DNA of 64,000 nt from Veronia pacifica (GTDB taxonomy: Bacteria > Pseudomonadota > Gammaproteobacteria > Enterobacterales > Vibrionaceae): contig NZ_LYBM01000004.1 in NCBI RefSeq assembly GCF_001707825.1, positions 62,001 to 126,000 on the forward strand, given 5' to 3'. The position numbers and the translations under genes were made by a program. Below the pieces are notes generated by a model. It was not told where the DNA came from. It made no database searches and worked only from the letters and a program-made list of their open reading frames with translations. The first letter of the stretch is position 1, and each line of letters begins with the position of its first letter. Positions 8,128-20,267 of the stretch are shown piece by piece.

Positions 8128-9536
8128 TCAAATCTGGTTAACATCGACGAAGTGACCAGCGATAGCGGCAGCGGCTGCCATGGCTGGACTGACAAGGTGA
8201 GTACGACCCTCACGGCCTTGTCGGCCTTCAAAGTTACGGTTACTGGTTGACGCACAACGCTCTTTAGGTCCAAGTCGGTCATTATTCATAGCCAGACACA
8301 TAGAGCAGCCCGGTAAGCGCCACTCAAAACCAGCTTCTATGAATACTTGATCCAAACCTTCCTGTTCTGCCTGTGCTTTAACCTGCTCAGATCCCGGAAC
8401 GACCAGAGCCTGTACACCTTCTGCTACTTTATGACCCTTCGCTACCGCAGCGGCAGCGCGCATATCTTCGATGCGTGAGTTGGTACAGGAACCAATGAAC
8501 ACCTTATCTATGCTGATCTCAGTGATCTTTTGGCCGGCTTCCAGTCCCATATATTTCAGAGCGCGTTCTGCTGAGTGACGTTCAATAGGGTCGGCGAAGC
8601 TCTCCGGATCGGGCACACTGTCGTTGACTCCCACCACCTGGCCGGGGTTGGTTCCCCAGGTCACCTGATTACTGATGTTTTTTGCTTCCAATGTCACCAC
8701 AGTATCAAAGGAGGCACCGTCGTCCGTTCTCAGATCATTCCAGTACGCCAGCGCGGCCTGCCAGTCGTCTCCTTTGGGAGAGAACTTGCGGTTCTCAAGG
8801 TAACTAAATGTCGTTTGGTCAGGGGCGACCAAACCCGCTTTAGCACGAGCTCGATTGCCATATTACAGACGGTCATCCGTCCTTCCATGGTGAGAGCCTC
8901 AATCGCCTCTCCACAGAACTCGACAACATGGCCCGTACCACCTGCGTGACCGACCTTTCCAATGATTGCCAGTACAATATCTTTTGCTGTCACACCCTCG
9001 TCGACATGACCACGAACCTCGATCTTCATGGTTTTTGCCCGTGCTTGCTTCAGAGTCTGGGTCGCCAGTACGTGCTCAACTTCTGAGGTACCAATACCAA
9101 AAGCCAACGCGCCGAAGGCACCATGAGTGGCGGTGTGTGAGTCGCCACACACAATGGTGGTGCCGGGCAGGGTGATCCCCAGTTCCGGGCCCATAACGTG
9201 GACGATCCCCTGGTAAGGATGGTTGAGGTCATACAGAGTGACGCCAAATTCCTTACAGTTTTTCGCCAGTGTCTCCATTTGTATTCGCGCCATTTCACCC
9301 GATGCTTTGATGTCCTTGGTCTGGGTGGACACATTGTGATCCATGGTGGCGAACGTTTTGCTGAGCTGGCGAACAGGGCGTCCTTTTTCCTTCAGTCCAT
9401 CAAAGGCCTGAGGAGAGGTGACTTCATGAACCAAATGGCGGTCGATGTATAACAGAGGGGTTTCGCCCTCTGCCTCGACCACCACATGAGCATCATAAAT
9501 TTTCTCATACAGCGTTTTAGGTGTGTGTACTGACAT
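8128..9536 (-). pseudogene. leuC: 3-isopropylmalate dehydratase large subunit LeuC, one-base frameshift
   Basis: The two parts together give about 469 aa, the normal LeuC length. The N-terminal part (from ATG 9536) contains [21 protein letters not shown]. The C-terminal part contains the iron-sulfur ligands in [15 protein letters not shown] and [11 protein letters not shown]. Between them the frame breaks near 8846: after CNMAIEL the expected [13 protein letters not shown] is reached only if one base (a C on the plus strand, making CC) is restored. All catalytic parts survive on either side. It is either a sequencing error or a broken gene; if real, leucine synthesis would fail unless the shift is bypassed. 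leuC lies between leuB and leuD in leuABCD. Confidence 0.93.
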
Positions 9537-9565
9537 GCTTAACTTCCTTGATTTATTTTAATATT

Positions 9566-12217
<2,652 letters not shown>

Positions 12218-12238
12218 TGTCGTTCCCTCTTTTCCCTA

Positions 12239-12385
12239 CTATTTTCCAGTCCGCCATACGAAAAAACCCGCGCTGTTAGCGCGGGTTTTAGACATTCTTT
12301 TGTTTCCGTTTTCTGTCCAAAAACTACCCGCGCGAGGATTCGCGATAAGAAGGAGTAGTTCTAGCAGCAGTACAGGAAACGTCAT
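12239..12385 (-). CDS. leuL: leu operon leader peptide (attenuation)
   Basis: A short frame starts with ATG 12385 and encodes MTFPVLLLELLLLI early on, with seven leucine codons among eight (12347-12370). The frame runs on through the attenuator to a TAG at 12239, 48 codons in all, so the precise functional end is uncertain. Leucine-rich leaders of this kind sense charged tRNA-Leu: stalling at the leucine codons favours the antiterminator. It lies directly before the attenuator and leuA. Confidence 0.8.
   Translation of the reverse strand: MTFPVLLLELLLLIANPRAGSFWTENGNKRMSKTRANSAGFFVWRTGK
12261..12289 (-). terminator. leu operon attenuator with alternative antiterminator
   Basis: On the minus strand AAAACCCGCGCT pairs with AGCGCGGGTTTT, followed by a T run: a strong terminator between leader and leuA. 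The segment GCGCGGG at 12327-12333, also in the leader RNA, can pair with the first arm's CCCGCGC to form an antiterminator. It is itself part of an upstream hairpin (AACTAC/GTAGTT with an inner CGCGA/TCGCG). This is the standard layout of an attenuation switch. The pairings are seen in the sequence; the function is inferred. Confidence 0.88.
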
Positions 12386-13050
12386 CTTTATTCACTCACA
12401 ATAAGTATGCACAAAGAAATATCAAACCGTTCGCCTAGCCGTCAATACGAAATGCAAAAATAATGAGAAAGCATTAACTAAATTCTCAATACTGGTTCAA
12501 TTCGTTGCAATATGAGTATGTCGCAGAATAATCCACTAAAGGGCTATCTTGGGCTAAAAATCAGAAAAAAATAAAGATTCGAGATATATGCAGTGTCAGG
12601 CGTCAAAAAGCCATCGTGGTATCTCTCTGATATCACAATAAATATCTTTGCCTCTGAGAGTGGGAGAAATATCGGGGTGCAATACAGAAGATGCCTTAAT
12701 GGAAAACTGACCGATGTGCTTGGCGTTGTCTGCATCCGTCTACAAAAAGCCAGATATGTTTGAAATAAGGTGCAGTAAACCTCAAGAGGGCAGACCTCTC
12801 TATGTCCTCTTAATAACACCGGCGGTATTCCCGTTTTCTTCCTTTGATGAGTACCAGGGGCTCTGGGAGATCTGACATGAAAAGTCCATGTAACCAATAC
12901 TGATGTTTGCTAACTACCCGTTATTTTTATCGAGTTATTTTGTCAGCCGTTGAGTAAACGCGCAGATTCACATGTTTGTCGGAAAACCGTCACCTGAGCG
13001 TAATCGGCAATTACTAGTCTTCTCTGAGTTTGATAAGAGGAGAGTGAATT
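12386..13050. other. Intergenic region with a possible decayed coding remnant
   Basis: About 660 nt between the leu leader and the PAP2 gene. It should hold the leu promoter on the minus strand and the PAP2 promoter on the plus strand. On the plus strand an open run from 12575 to a TGA at 12761 reads protein-like (it includes KPSWYLSDITINIFAS and GKLTDVLGVV), resembling part of an extracellular sensor domain. It has no start with a ribosome site and ends abruptly, so it is at best a remnant. A longer minus-strand frame over 12544-12897 has an arginine/proline-rich composition and no motif, and is not called. Confidence 0.35.
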
Positions 13051-13557
13051 ATGAGGGGTCTGATGGCAATAAAAAGAGTAGACAATGCGGTCTCTACTCT
13101 TTTTCTGTGTAACAGATTCAGTCCTTCGATTGCGAAGCTCAGTCGATGGGTGTCGAGAACAGGTGACGGGCCAATGTACGCCGTCCTTGGCGCAGTTGCT
13201 GCGCTGACCGATGGTCTTCACGGTCAGTCTTTTTTGGTTGCAGGCCTGCTTGCATTCGCGATTCAGTTACCAATTTATGTCACTCTCAAGCGGTCATTCC
13301 GCCGGGCAAGACCGTCTGACTTACCATCATTTATCACACCTTCTGATCTCTACAGTATGCCGTCAGGCCATACAGCAGCAGCATTCTTAATGGCATCTTT
13401 GCTCAGTCACTTCTATCCCGAGTGGGAGCCGGTCTACTGGTGCTGGGCAGCCATGATTGGTATTTCCCGAGTGTTGCTGGGGGTGCACTTCGCCACCGAC
13501 ATCTTAGCAGGAATGGTTTTAGGCCTGAGTTGTGCTGGCATCATCCTGTCACTTTAA
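13051..13557 (+). CDS. PAP2-family membrane phosphatase
   Basis: 168 aa membrane protein with the three signatures of the PAP2 acid phosphatase superfamily: KRSFRRARP (K-x6-RP), MPSGH, and SRVLLGVHFATD (S-R-x5-H-x3-D). These residues form a vanadate-sensitive phosphatase site at the membrane surface. Substrates in the family are lipid phosphates such as phosphatidic acid or undecaprenyl pyrophosphate; which one applies is unknown. An AGGAGAG ribosome site seven bases before ATG 13051 supports the start. A glycosyltransferase begins 30 nt downstream on the same strand, so the two are probably co-transcribed and may act on a cell-surface glycolipid. Confidence 0.88.
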   Translation: MRGLMAIKRVDNAVSTLFLCNRFSPSIAKLSRWVSRTGDGPMYAVLGAVAALTDGLHGQSFLVAGLLAFAIQLPIYVTLKRSFRRARPSDLPSFITPSDLYSMPSGHTAAAFLMASLLSHFYPEWEPVYWCWAAMIGISRVLLGVHFATDILAGMVLGLSCAGIILSL

Positions 13558-13587
13558 GCGCGGCAAACAACATTACAGAGGATAAAA

Positions 13588-14741
13588 ATGAAAATACTTT
13601 ATGGTGTTCAGGGAACCGGAAATGGCCACATTTCCCGTGCCCGCGCAATGGCTCGCGCATTTGCCGATTTACCGGATGTTGAGGTCGATTTTCTCTTTTC
13701 TGGTCGTGACCCCGAAAAGTATTTTGATATGGAAATTTTTGGCGATTATCAAACCCGTACTGGCATGACATTTATTACTCATGCCGGTAATGTCAGTATT
13801 CTCCGCACAGCCATTCACAACAAGCCTCTTACCCTGCTGAAAGAAATCAACAGTCTTGATGTCACAGGGTACGATCTGGTGGTGTCAGACTTTGAACCTG
13901 TCAGTGCCTGGGCGGCACGACGCCAGAATATTCCCTCACTGGCTATCAGTCATCAGGCCGCTTTCTCGTTTGATGTTCCGAAGCGGGGTGAGGGGTTTCT
14001 TGATGCCCAGATCATGAAGTATTTCGCACCCACAGAGCATAAAATTGGTTTGCACTGGTATCACTTTGATAACCCGATTCTGCACCTATCGTGGATGTTG
14101 GGTCTGTGAGTGAGGCAGAGACGTCAGACTTTGTGCTTGTCTACCTGCCGTTTGAGGATCTGGATACGGTTGTTGCCTTGCTCAATCAGCAGGAAGGAGA
14201 GTTTGTCTGCTTCCACCCTGACGCGACTAAAGAGAAAATTGTCGATAAAGTCACCGTCAGGGCACAGTGTAAGGAAGGCTTTCACGCTGCATTGATGAAG
14301 TGCTCTGGAGTGATTGCCAACGGCGGATTCGAGTTGCCCTCTGAAGCGTTGACTCTGGGTAAAAAGCTATTGCTGAAACCTCTGATGGGACAATTTGAAC
14401 AGCAAAGTAATGTCGCAACCCTCGATATGCTTGGTCTTGCGACTTGTATGGATGATCTTAACCCCGAGATCATTCGCCAATGGCTCGAAAAGCCGCCTGC
14501 TCAGGTTGTTGATTACCCCGATGTTGCCCCAGCGATTGCCAAATGGTTGGTTAAGGGCGATTTCAACGAGCTTCCGGCACTGCAAAATCAGCTTTGGCAG
14601 CAGGCGGTCTTTCCTGAACATGTGACTGATCTGTTGTCAGATTTCCGCGATTGGTCTCAGGTTCGAACGTCATCATTTTTGACTACCCGACGAGACCGAA
14701 AAACGTCTGGAGATACACCACAAGACAAGCCTGCGCAGTAA
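13588..14741 (+). pseudogene. MJ1255/VC2487-type glycosyltransferase, one-base frameshift
   Basis: Starts MKILYGVQGTGNGHISRARA, the usual opening of MJ1255/VC2487-family glycosyltransferases, with a nucleotide-sugar GTGNGH loop. The second half contains GVIANGGFELPSEALTLGKK, the C-terminal donor-binding region. The frame breaks near 14083: FDNPIL should be followed by a proline-containing segment and then VDVGSVSEAETSDFVLVYLP, which needs one extra C (CTGC read as CTGCC). Repaired length is about 384 aa. Its acceptor is unknown; the neighbouring PAP2 phosphatase suggests a lipid-linked substrate. Either error or real loss. Confidence 0.85.
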
Positions 14742-14742
14742 C

Positions 14743-14788
14743 AAAAAAAGTGCGCCAGGTTTCTGTGACTGAAAAGACCTGACGCACT
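14743..14788 (-). terminator. Terminator between the glycosyltransferase and dddD
   Basis: An 11-bp stem (GTGCGTCAGGT on the minus strand with ACCTGGCGCAC, one wobble) is followed on the minus strand by seven T. It lies just after the dddD stop (14799) and serves the minus strand best. Confidence 0.8.
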
Positions 14789-14798
14789 AACTCATTGT

Positions 14799-17305
14799 TT
14801 AGCTGGGTAGGTACTCTCTTCCCCAGCTAAGGCTCACCCGGTTATCGACAACCAGCTTTTCGATTTCATCATCTTTAATACCTAACCAACTCAGCACCTC
14901 CTTGGTGGAGCGACCGAAAGCCTCGGTAGGCGGAAGGGAAATAATGGCGGCGTTCTCCGGCCGAATCGCATAATGGTCGACGATGGTAATGCAATGTCCG
15001 CTTGGGTGGTCTTGATATCTTGAAAAAGCATAGCTTCCCAAGTGTATACCGACTCTACCATCTGCATCGCGAGTGTAATGTTTCCGCAGCCATTCAATAC
15101 TTTTTGGATCGGCAACGGCAATACCCACTTCGTCGAAAAGATGAACCCAGTAGGTTGTTCCGACACTTCTCAGACGCTCGGCGATGTACTCCTGTCTTAA
15201 ATTATCTGGAAGCCTCGACAGCAAGGAGAAGTCGGACAGGCTGGCGAGCAAATCTAACTGATTATCCTCGGCATCCAAAAATAGCCACCCATCCTGAGTT
15301 TCGTAAAAACGCGAAAGCCAGTGGTATCCGAGCGAGTCGCGTCCAGAAGGTTCGTTAAATGGTGCCCTGTCAGCATAGTCATAGGCGTATTTGATTTGTG
15401 CAAGGTTAGCGATAGCTGAAAGTGAGGTTCTACAACGCACAGCTTCACCCGTTCTCTCTCTGTGATACAGCGCCAGTGCCATACTTAGTCCGGCCGCAAA
15501 ACCACAGTTAACGTCAAGCGTGCCTAAGTGGGCGTGCTCCTCTGGTGTGTCCGGCCCACCAAACCGACTCATGATCCCACTGTTGGCCTGAATGATATCG
15601 TCGTAGCCGATGTAGTTGGTTTTCTCTGCCCGCAGTGGACCGCCAAAGCAATCAAGACGACAAAAGATCACATCAGGATTGATAGTTTTCAGGCTGACTT
15701 CATCCAATCCCAAGGGAATAACCTGTCTATCTGGTGCATTGATCACGACGATATCGCAGCTTTGCACCAATTTGGTAAATATGTGTTTTCCCTCTGGTGA
15801 CAGCATGTCCATCAGCATACTTTTCTTGCCGATATTTGACTGAATGCTGAACAGGACGCCAATCAGCGGATCGTACATGGGTTCAGTCGGGTCGAGCTTG
15901 ATAACGTCAGCGCCAAAGCGGGCAAGAAAAGCAGCAGAATGAGGGCCTGCAATCACATTGGTTAAATCCAGAATTCTTACGCCTGACAGCCAACCTTGTT
16001 TATCAGAGGCCAACACCACATCATCGGCGGGGGAATGTGCCAGCGTATTTAATCTAAATTGCGTCAGTGCGTCAGAGTAAGAGACAAACTGTCTGGCTTT
16101 GGTTTTAATGGCTATATCGGCCTGATGCTCGAACCATACGAGAGGACCGGGGACACGCATTTCGCCGAATTCCGGGTCTTGAATATCGACAATTAAGCCA
16201 CTATCGCGACAATGTTCACTGTTAACCCACTCCTTGGTCGTTCTATGCGGGGCTCCGGGAATGCCGTTCTCACCAAAAAGAAGGCCCCATTCGTCAGAGG
16301 TTTTTTTGACAAATTCGCGTTTCATTTTTTCTGAAATACGCTGAGCCCATTTTTCAGGAAGTGGGTACACCCCGATCGACGTCTCTCCGCTCCACTCATC
16401 AAGAGGCAGATAAAGGTCATCCACTTCCGGTAACCCTTCTTCGATCAGTTCATCGTAAATGCCGACAAGGTTCAGGCAACGTCTGGCGTGATTGCGATGT
16501 GACGGACAGACAACGTAAAAATAGCGACCATCTTTGCATTTGTAGGTGCGGTAAAAGGGGTCGAGGTATTCTTGTAACGCCTGATAGCTGACATCCATCG
16601 GCTGGTTTTTTTCTCGACGGTCACGAATTTCTTTTTCGCGCATCGTCAGGTAACGCTCGGGCAAATCTTCAATGACAATGGAATTATACGAAAGCCCCTC
16701 CATCAGGCTGCTGCTACTGGCACCTCAATATGTTCGCCAAGACCTGTTTTTTCACGTGAAAATAGGGCTAATGCCAGTGAACTTGCAGCCATTGTAGTGG
16801 CATAGGCAGAGCCGAGAGACAGGGGCGAAAAGCTGGGGTTCAATCCCATAAGGACACGATTAAAGCCCATATCAGTGAACGCGCCGGATGTTGCTGCAAT
16901 GATGGATTCTGTCGCCTTCCACTCGCGGCGAAGTGTGTCGTTGGAGGCAAAGCCAGGAATGGACAGTGAGATAAGGCGCTTGTTGTGCTCTCTTAGCGCT
17001 GCAAAATCAATTCCGAGTTTTTGTAGCTTACCGGGTCGAAAATTCTCGATAATGATGTCGGCTTCGCGGCACAGTGACAGTGCTTTTTCCCTGTCTTGAT
17101 CCTGTTTTAAATCCAGTGACAGGCACAGTTTATTGCGATTAAGGGTCGCATTCGCCGGATCTTGCCACAGAGGTCCAGAAGGCGGGTCGATATGAACGAC
17201 AGTTGCACCCATGTCAGCCAGAATCATAGCGACGGCAGGGCCAGCAATATATTGACCAAAGTCAACGACATTGACTCCGGCGAGCGGCAGTTCGTTGTTC
17301 ATCAA
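14799..17305 (-). pseudogene. dddD: DMSP CoA-transferase/lyase DddD, split by a one-base contraction
   Basis: DddD attaches CoA to dimethylsulfoniopropionate and releases dimethyl sulfide and 3-hydroxypropionyl-CoA. The sequence has two tandem class III CoA-transferase (CaiB/BaiF) domains. The N-terminal 200 codons (ATG near 17305, VDFGQYIAGPAVAMILADMG) and the following 634 codons together give about 835 aa, as in DddD. The second domain keeps a catalytic-type Asp in GTLDVNCGFAAG; the first has no Asp at the matching place. At 16703 the frame ends in AAA-stop, then resumes as LMEGLSYNSIVIEDLPERYL if CC becomes CCC. The stop and the next ATG overlap as TGATG. Neighbours dddR, dddT, dddB and dddC support the identity. 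Confidence 0.9.
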
Positions 17306-17470
17306 TTCTTATTCCTTTTTTCCGTGTCTAAATGTAAGACTCAAAATGCGTAGGAACAGCAATGCTTGCTGTGTCATTAAACGCTTAAAGATTAATTTTT
17401 ATTTAATCGAAGGACTATTAATAAAAATGAACTCAAAGGAATAAGAATTTTTATATCTTAACTTGATTGA

Positions 17471-18397
17471 TTAATTATAAAGGGGCTTGTTATTAATATT
17501 ATTTATATCACTTTCCACTTCACTCATTATCCAGTCAATAAATAAAGAAGCATGAGGATGAAGTATCTTTGTTTTAGAGTTTGCTAAGTAAAAAGCTTCA
17601 CACGTAATAACATTTTCATCAAATAATCTCACTAATCTTTTCTCGTTAATATATCGCTCTGCAAGACTACTTCTCCCAAGTGCAATACCGCCATGATTAG
17701 CGGCTACTTCAAGTGCATTGACCAAGGTATCGAACTGACAGCCTTGATCAAATTCTGCATTGATCACCTGCATTCTATTAAACCAGTGTCCCCAGCCATC
17801 TTCATAACCAATAACATGTAATAACCGCTGTTTCTGCAATAACTCGGGTGTCAGTTCGTCGGGTAGAGAAGCGCGGAAATCCGGGCTACATATTGGGAAA
17901 AGGGTATCCCAAGTCAGCCGCCTGGCCTCAAGATCACTCCAGCGTCCATTGCCATAAACCACCTCCAGGTCGGCATCGTGTTTTCTGTCTGCGCCGTCGA
18001 ACCAGATATTACTGGTAATTTTCAAATTCACCTGCGGATGTAAGTCTCTGAAAAGTTGCAATCTTGGCGATAACCAATTGATAAAAAACACTAAATTAAC
18101 TCTGATGGTTAACAGCTTATTACGGCCCTGACCAAATAGCTCTTCTGTGATTTCTGACAATTTTGAGATGGCTTCATGCACGACGGGCAGGTAGGCACTG
18201 CCCGCCTCGGTGAGCCTGAGACCGCGCGGCAAGCGGATAAAAAGCGTGGTACCCAGCTGACTTTCCAATCCCTTAATCTGCTGGCTGATTGCTGCCTGAG
18301 TGATGTGTAATTCTTCTGATGCATGCGTAAAACTCAAGTGACGTGCTGCGGCTTCAAATGAGCGGAGCCAGTTTAGCGGAGGTAATCTTTTCTTCAT
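17471..18397 (-). CDS. dddR: LysR-type regulator of the DMSP cluster (DddR-like)
   Basis: 308 aa. The N-terminal winged helix (MKKRLPPLNWLRSFEAAARH, then THASEELHITQAAISQQIKG) is typical of the GcvA-like branch of LysR regulators. Residues 90-300 form the periplasmic-binding-protein-like effector domain. It sits between dddD and dddT, transcribed with dddD and away from dddT. In characterised dddD clusters a LysR protein in this position activates dddD and the transporter in response to DMSP. The name is therefore assigned from context; the DNA targets and inducer here are not shown by sequence. Confidence 0.85.
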   Translation of the reverse strand: MKKRLPPLNWLRSFEAAARHLSFTHASEELHITQAAISQQIKGLESQLGTTLFIRLPRGLRLTEAGSAYLPVVHEAISKLSEITEELFGQGRNKLLTIRVNLVFFINWLSPRLQLFRDLHPQVNLKITSNIWFDGADRKHDADLEVVYGNGRWSDLEARRLTWDTLFPICSPDFRASLPDELTPELLQKQRLLHVIGYEDGWGHWFNRMQVINAEFDQGCQFDTLVNALEVAANHGGIALGRSSLAERYINEKRLVRLFDENVITCEAFYLANSKTKILHPHASLFIDWIMSEVESDINNINNKPLYN

Positions 18398-18686
18398 TAT
18401 GAGACGTCCTATCCACGTAGAATCATGTTTTCCCTTTCAAAGTAGTTCAAATTTTTCCGGGATCAATAGTTGGTCAGTCATCAATCTATAAAATAATTTA
18501 TATCTATGGGGCAAATTTTCTTGATTGTCTCAGCAATATAAATTGTGACTAACTATCTCCAGCTTAGTATTACCGTTTTTGTTCGATTGAAACGGTTTTT
18601 AAGGACAAGCTGATTAAACTCAGTATTTATTCTGAGGCTTTATTTCGTCTGAATATATTTAGGAATTAAATGAAAGGGAGAGATAG
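18398..18686. promoter_or_regulatory. Divergent control region between dddR and dddTBC
   Basis: 289 nt, A+T-rich, lying between the start of dddR (minus) and dddT (plus), and the likely place for both promoters and LysR binding. A GGGAGAGATAG ribosome site precedes the dddT ATG. I see no operator that I can define with confidence. Confidence 0.5.
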
Positions 18687-20267
18687 ATGAGTAATATAGA
18701 TATTCAATCGAACAATAAAGAAGGGATCTTTGCCGGTGTTAATCCGGTAATGGCTGTCGGTTCATCAATACTGGTTATATTATTCGTCTTATATACCGTT
18801 ATCGATCCTGAAAATGCCAATAAAGTGTATTCTGCCGCAAAAAAATATATCGCGACAGATTTAAGCTGGTATTACGTAGGTTTGATGAGTGCCTTCCTCT
18901 TTATTGCTTTCTACTTTGTTTTTAGCCGTTACGGCAGCATCCGACTGGGTAAAAATGATGAGAAACCCCAATTTGGTTTTTTTTCATGGTTTTCAATGCT
19001 TTTTGGTGCAGGTATCGGGATAGGGATACTTTTCTGGAGTATCGCAGAGCCTATGTACCACATGCAGACCAACCCTTTTATCACTAAAGATCAAGCGTTA
19101 TCGATTGAAGCAGCGCAAATTGCCATGAGGATCAGTATCTTTCATTGGGGTCTGCATGGCTGGGCACTATTTGCAATTTGTGGCATGTCTTTGGCTTACT
19201 TTGCTTATCGCAAAGGCTTACCGCTGTCGGTGCGGTCAGGACTCTATCCTGTATTTGGCGACAGGATTTATGGCCCACTCGGCCATGCCGCAGACCTGTT
19301 AGCCGTATTCGGCACTGTATTTGGTATTGCGACGTCGCTAGGGCTTGGCGCACAGCAAATGAATGCCGGACTGGAGTATCTTTTTGGAATCCCGATCAGT
19401 ACGCAGACTCAGATCGGGCTGATCGTAGTGATCTCGATGATCGCAACCTTCTCTGTTCTCACCGGTGTCGATAAGGGGATCAGGATCCTCAGTGAGCTCA
19501 ACATGCGCCTGACGGTAGTGATGTTGGCGTTTTTCATCATTCTTGGACCAACAGCTTATGTGATTGGTTCGTTCTTCACCAATCTTGGTGATTACATGCT
19601 GAATGTCACCACACTCGGGTTATGGGTCGATCCTAACCCTGAAAATACCTGGCAGGGTGCCTGGACAATCTTCTACTGGGGCTGGTGGATTGCGTGGGCA
19701 CCTTTCTGTGGCATGTTCATTGCGCGCATTTCCCGTGGGCGGACTATCCGTGAATTTGTGCTTGGTGTCTTGCTTGCGCCCACAACTCTCGCAGCATTCT
19801 GGATCACTATCTTCGGCAACACAGCAGTTTACATTGAGCTCTTTGGGCAGGGCGGGGTCGTTGAAGCGGTCAATAACGACCTGACGTTAGCACTGTTCAA
19901 AACCATTGAGCTGATGGACATTGGCTCAGTACTCACCATTCTCGGTGCTTCCATCTGTACCATCATGCTGGTGACCTACTTTGTCACGTCAGCGGACTCG
20001 GCCACTCTGGTTATCTGCACCCTTTTATCTATGGGCAATGAGCATCCGCCCGCGCGATACAGAATTTTCTGGGGTATGTCGATTGGCTTTGTGGCGGCCG
20101 TTTTGCTTCTGGCAGGCGGGCTTTCTGCATTACAAACCGCGTCTATCGTTGCTGCACTTCCTTTCTCGCTGGTGATCATTACTACCACATTCGGCCTCTA
20201 TAAAGCGCTTCGCCGTGAACCGCTGCCCGGTAAGCCTGATTCAGATATAGCAGGAGTAGCAAAATGA
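18687..20267 (+). CDS. dddT: BCCT-family DMSP/betaine transporter (DddT-like)
   Basis: 526 aa with about 12 transmembrane segments. It has the BCCT signatures GAGIGIGILFWSIAEPM near residue 110 and a tryptophan-rich WGWWIAWAPFCGMFIARISRG near 330, which forms the binding cage for quaternary ammonium or sulfonium compounds. Family members import betaine, carnitine, choline or DMSP with sodium or protons. Being the first gene of an operon with dddB and dddC, opposite dddD, indicates DMSP as substrate. A strong ribosome site (GGGAGAG) precedes ATG 18687, and the stop overlaps the dddB start (ATGA). Intact. Confidence 0.9.
   Translation: MSNIDIQSNNKEGIFAGVNPVMAVGSSILVILFVLYTVIDPENANKVYSAAKKYIATDLSWYYVGLMSAFLFIAFYFVFSRYGSIRLGKNDEKPQFGFFSWFSMLFGAGIGIGILFWSIAEPMYHMQTNPFITKDQALSIEAAQIAMRISIFHWGLHGWALFAICGMSLAYFAYRKGLPLSVRSGLYPVFGDRIYGPLGHAADLLAVFGTVFGIATSLGLGAQQMNAGLEYLFGIPISTQTQIGLIVVISMIATFSVLTGVDKGIRILSELNMRLTVVMLAFFIILGPTAYVIGSFFTNLGDYMLNVTTLGLWVDPNPENTWQGAWTIFYWGWWIAWAPFCGMFIARISRGRTIREFVLGVLLAPTTLAAFWITIFGNTAVYIELFGQGGVVEAVNNDLTLALFKTIELMDIGSVLTILGASICTIMLVTYFVTSADSATLVICTLLSMGNEHPPARYRIFWGMSIGFVAAVLLLAGGLSALQTASIVAALPFSLVIITTTFGLYKALRREPLPGKPDSDIAGVAK

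Noticed and set aside
12544-12897. Minus-strand 117-codon ORF upstream of leu
   Set aside because: Unnatural composition, rich in Pro, Arg, Thr and Cys, with no ribosome site; the opposite strand has a more protein-like frame.
16680-16720. dddD as two natural subunits
   Set aside because: The first part ends inside its CoA-transferase domain and the second part lacks a ribosome site; one-base contraction is simpler. Kept as a finding to check.
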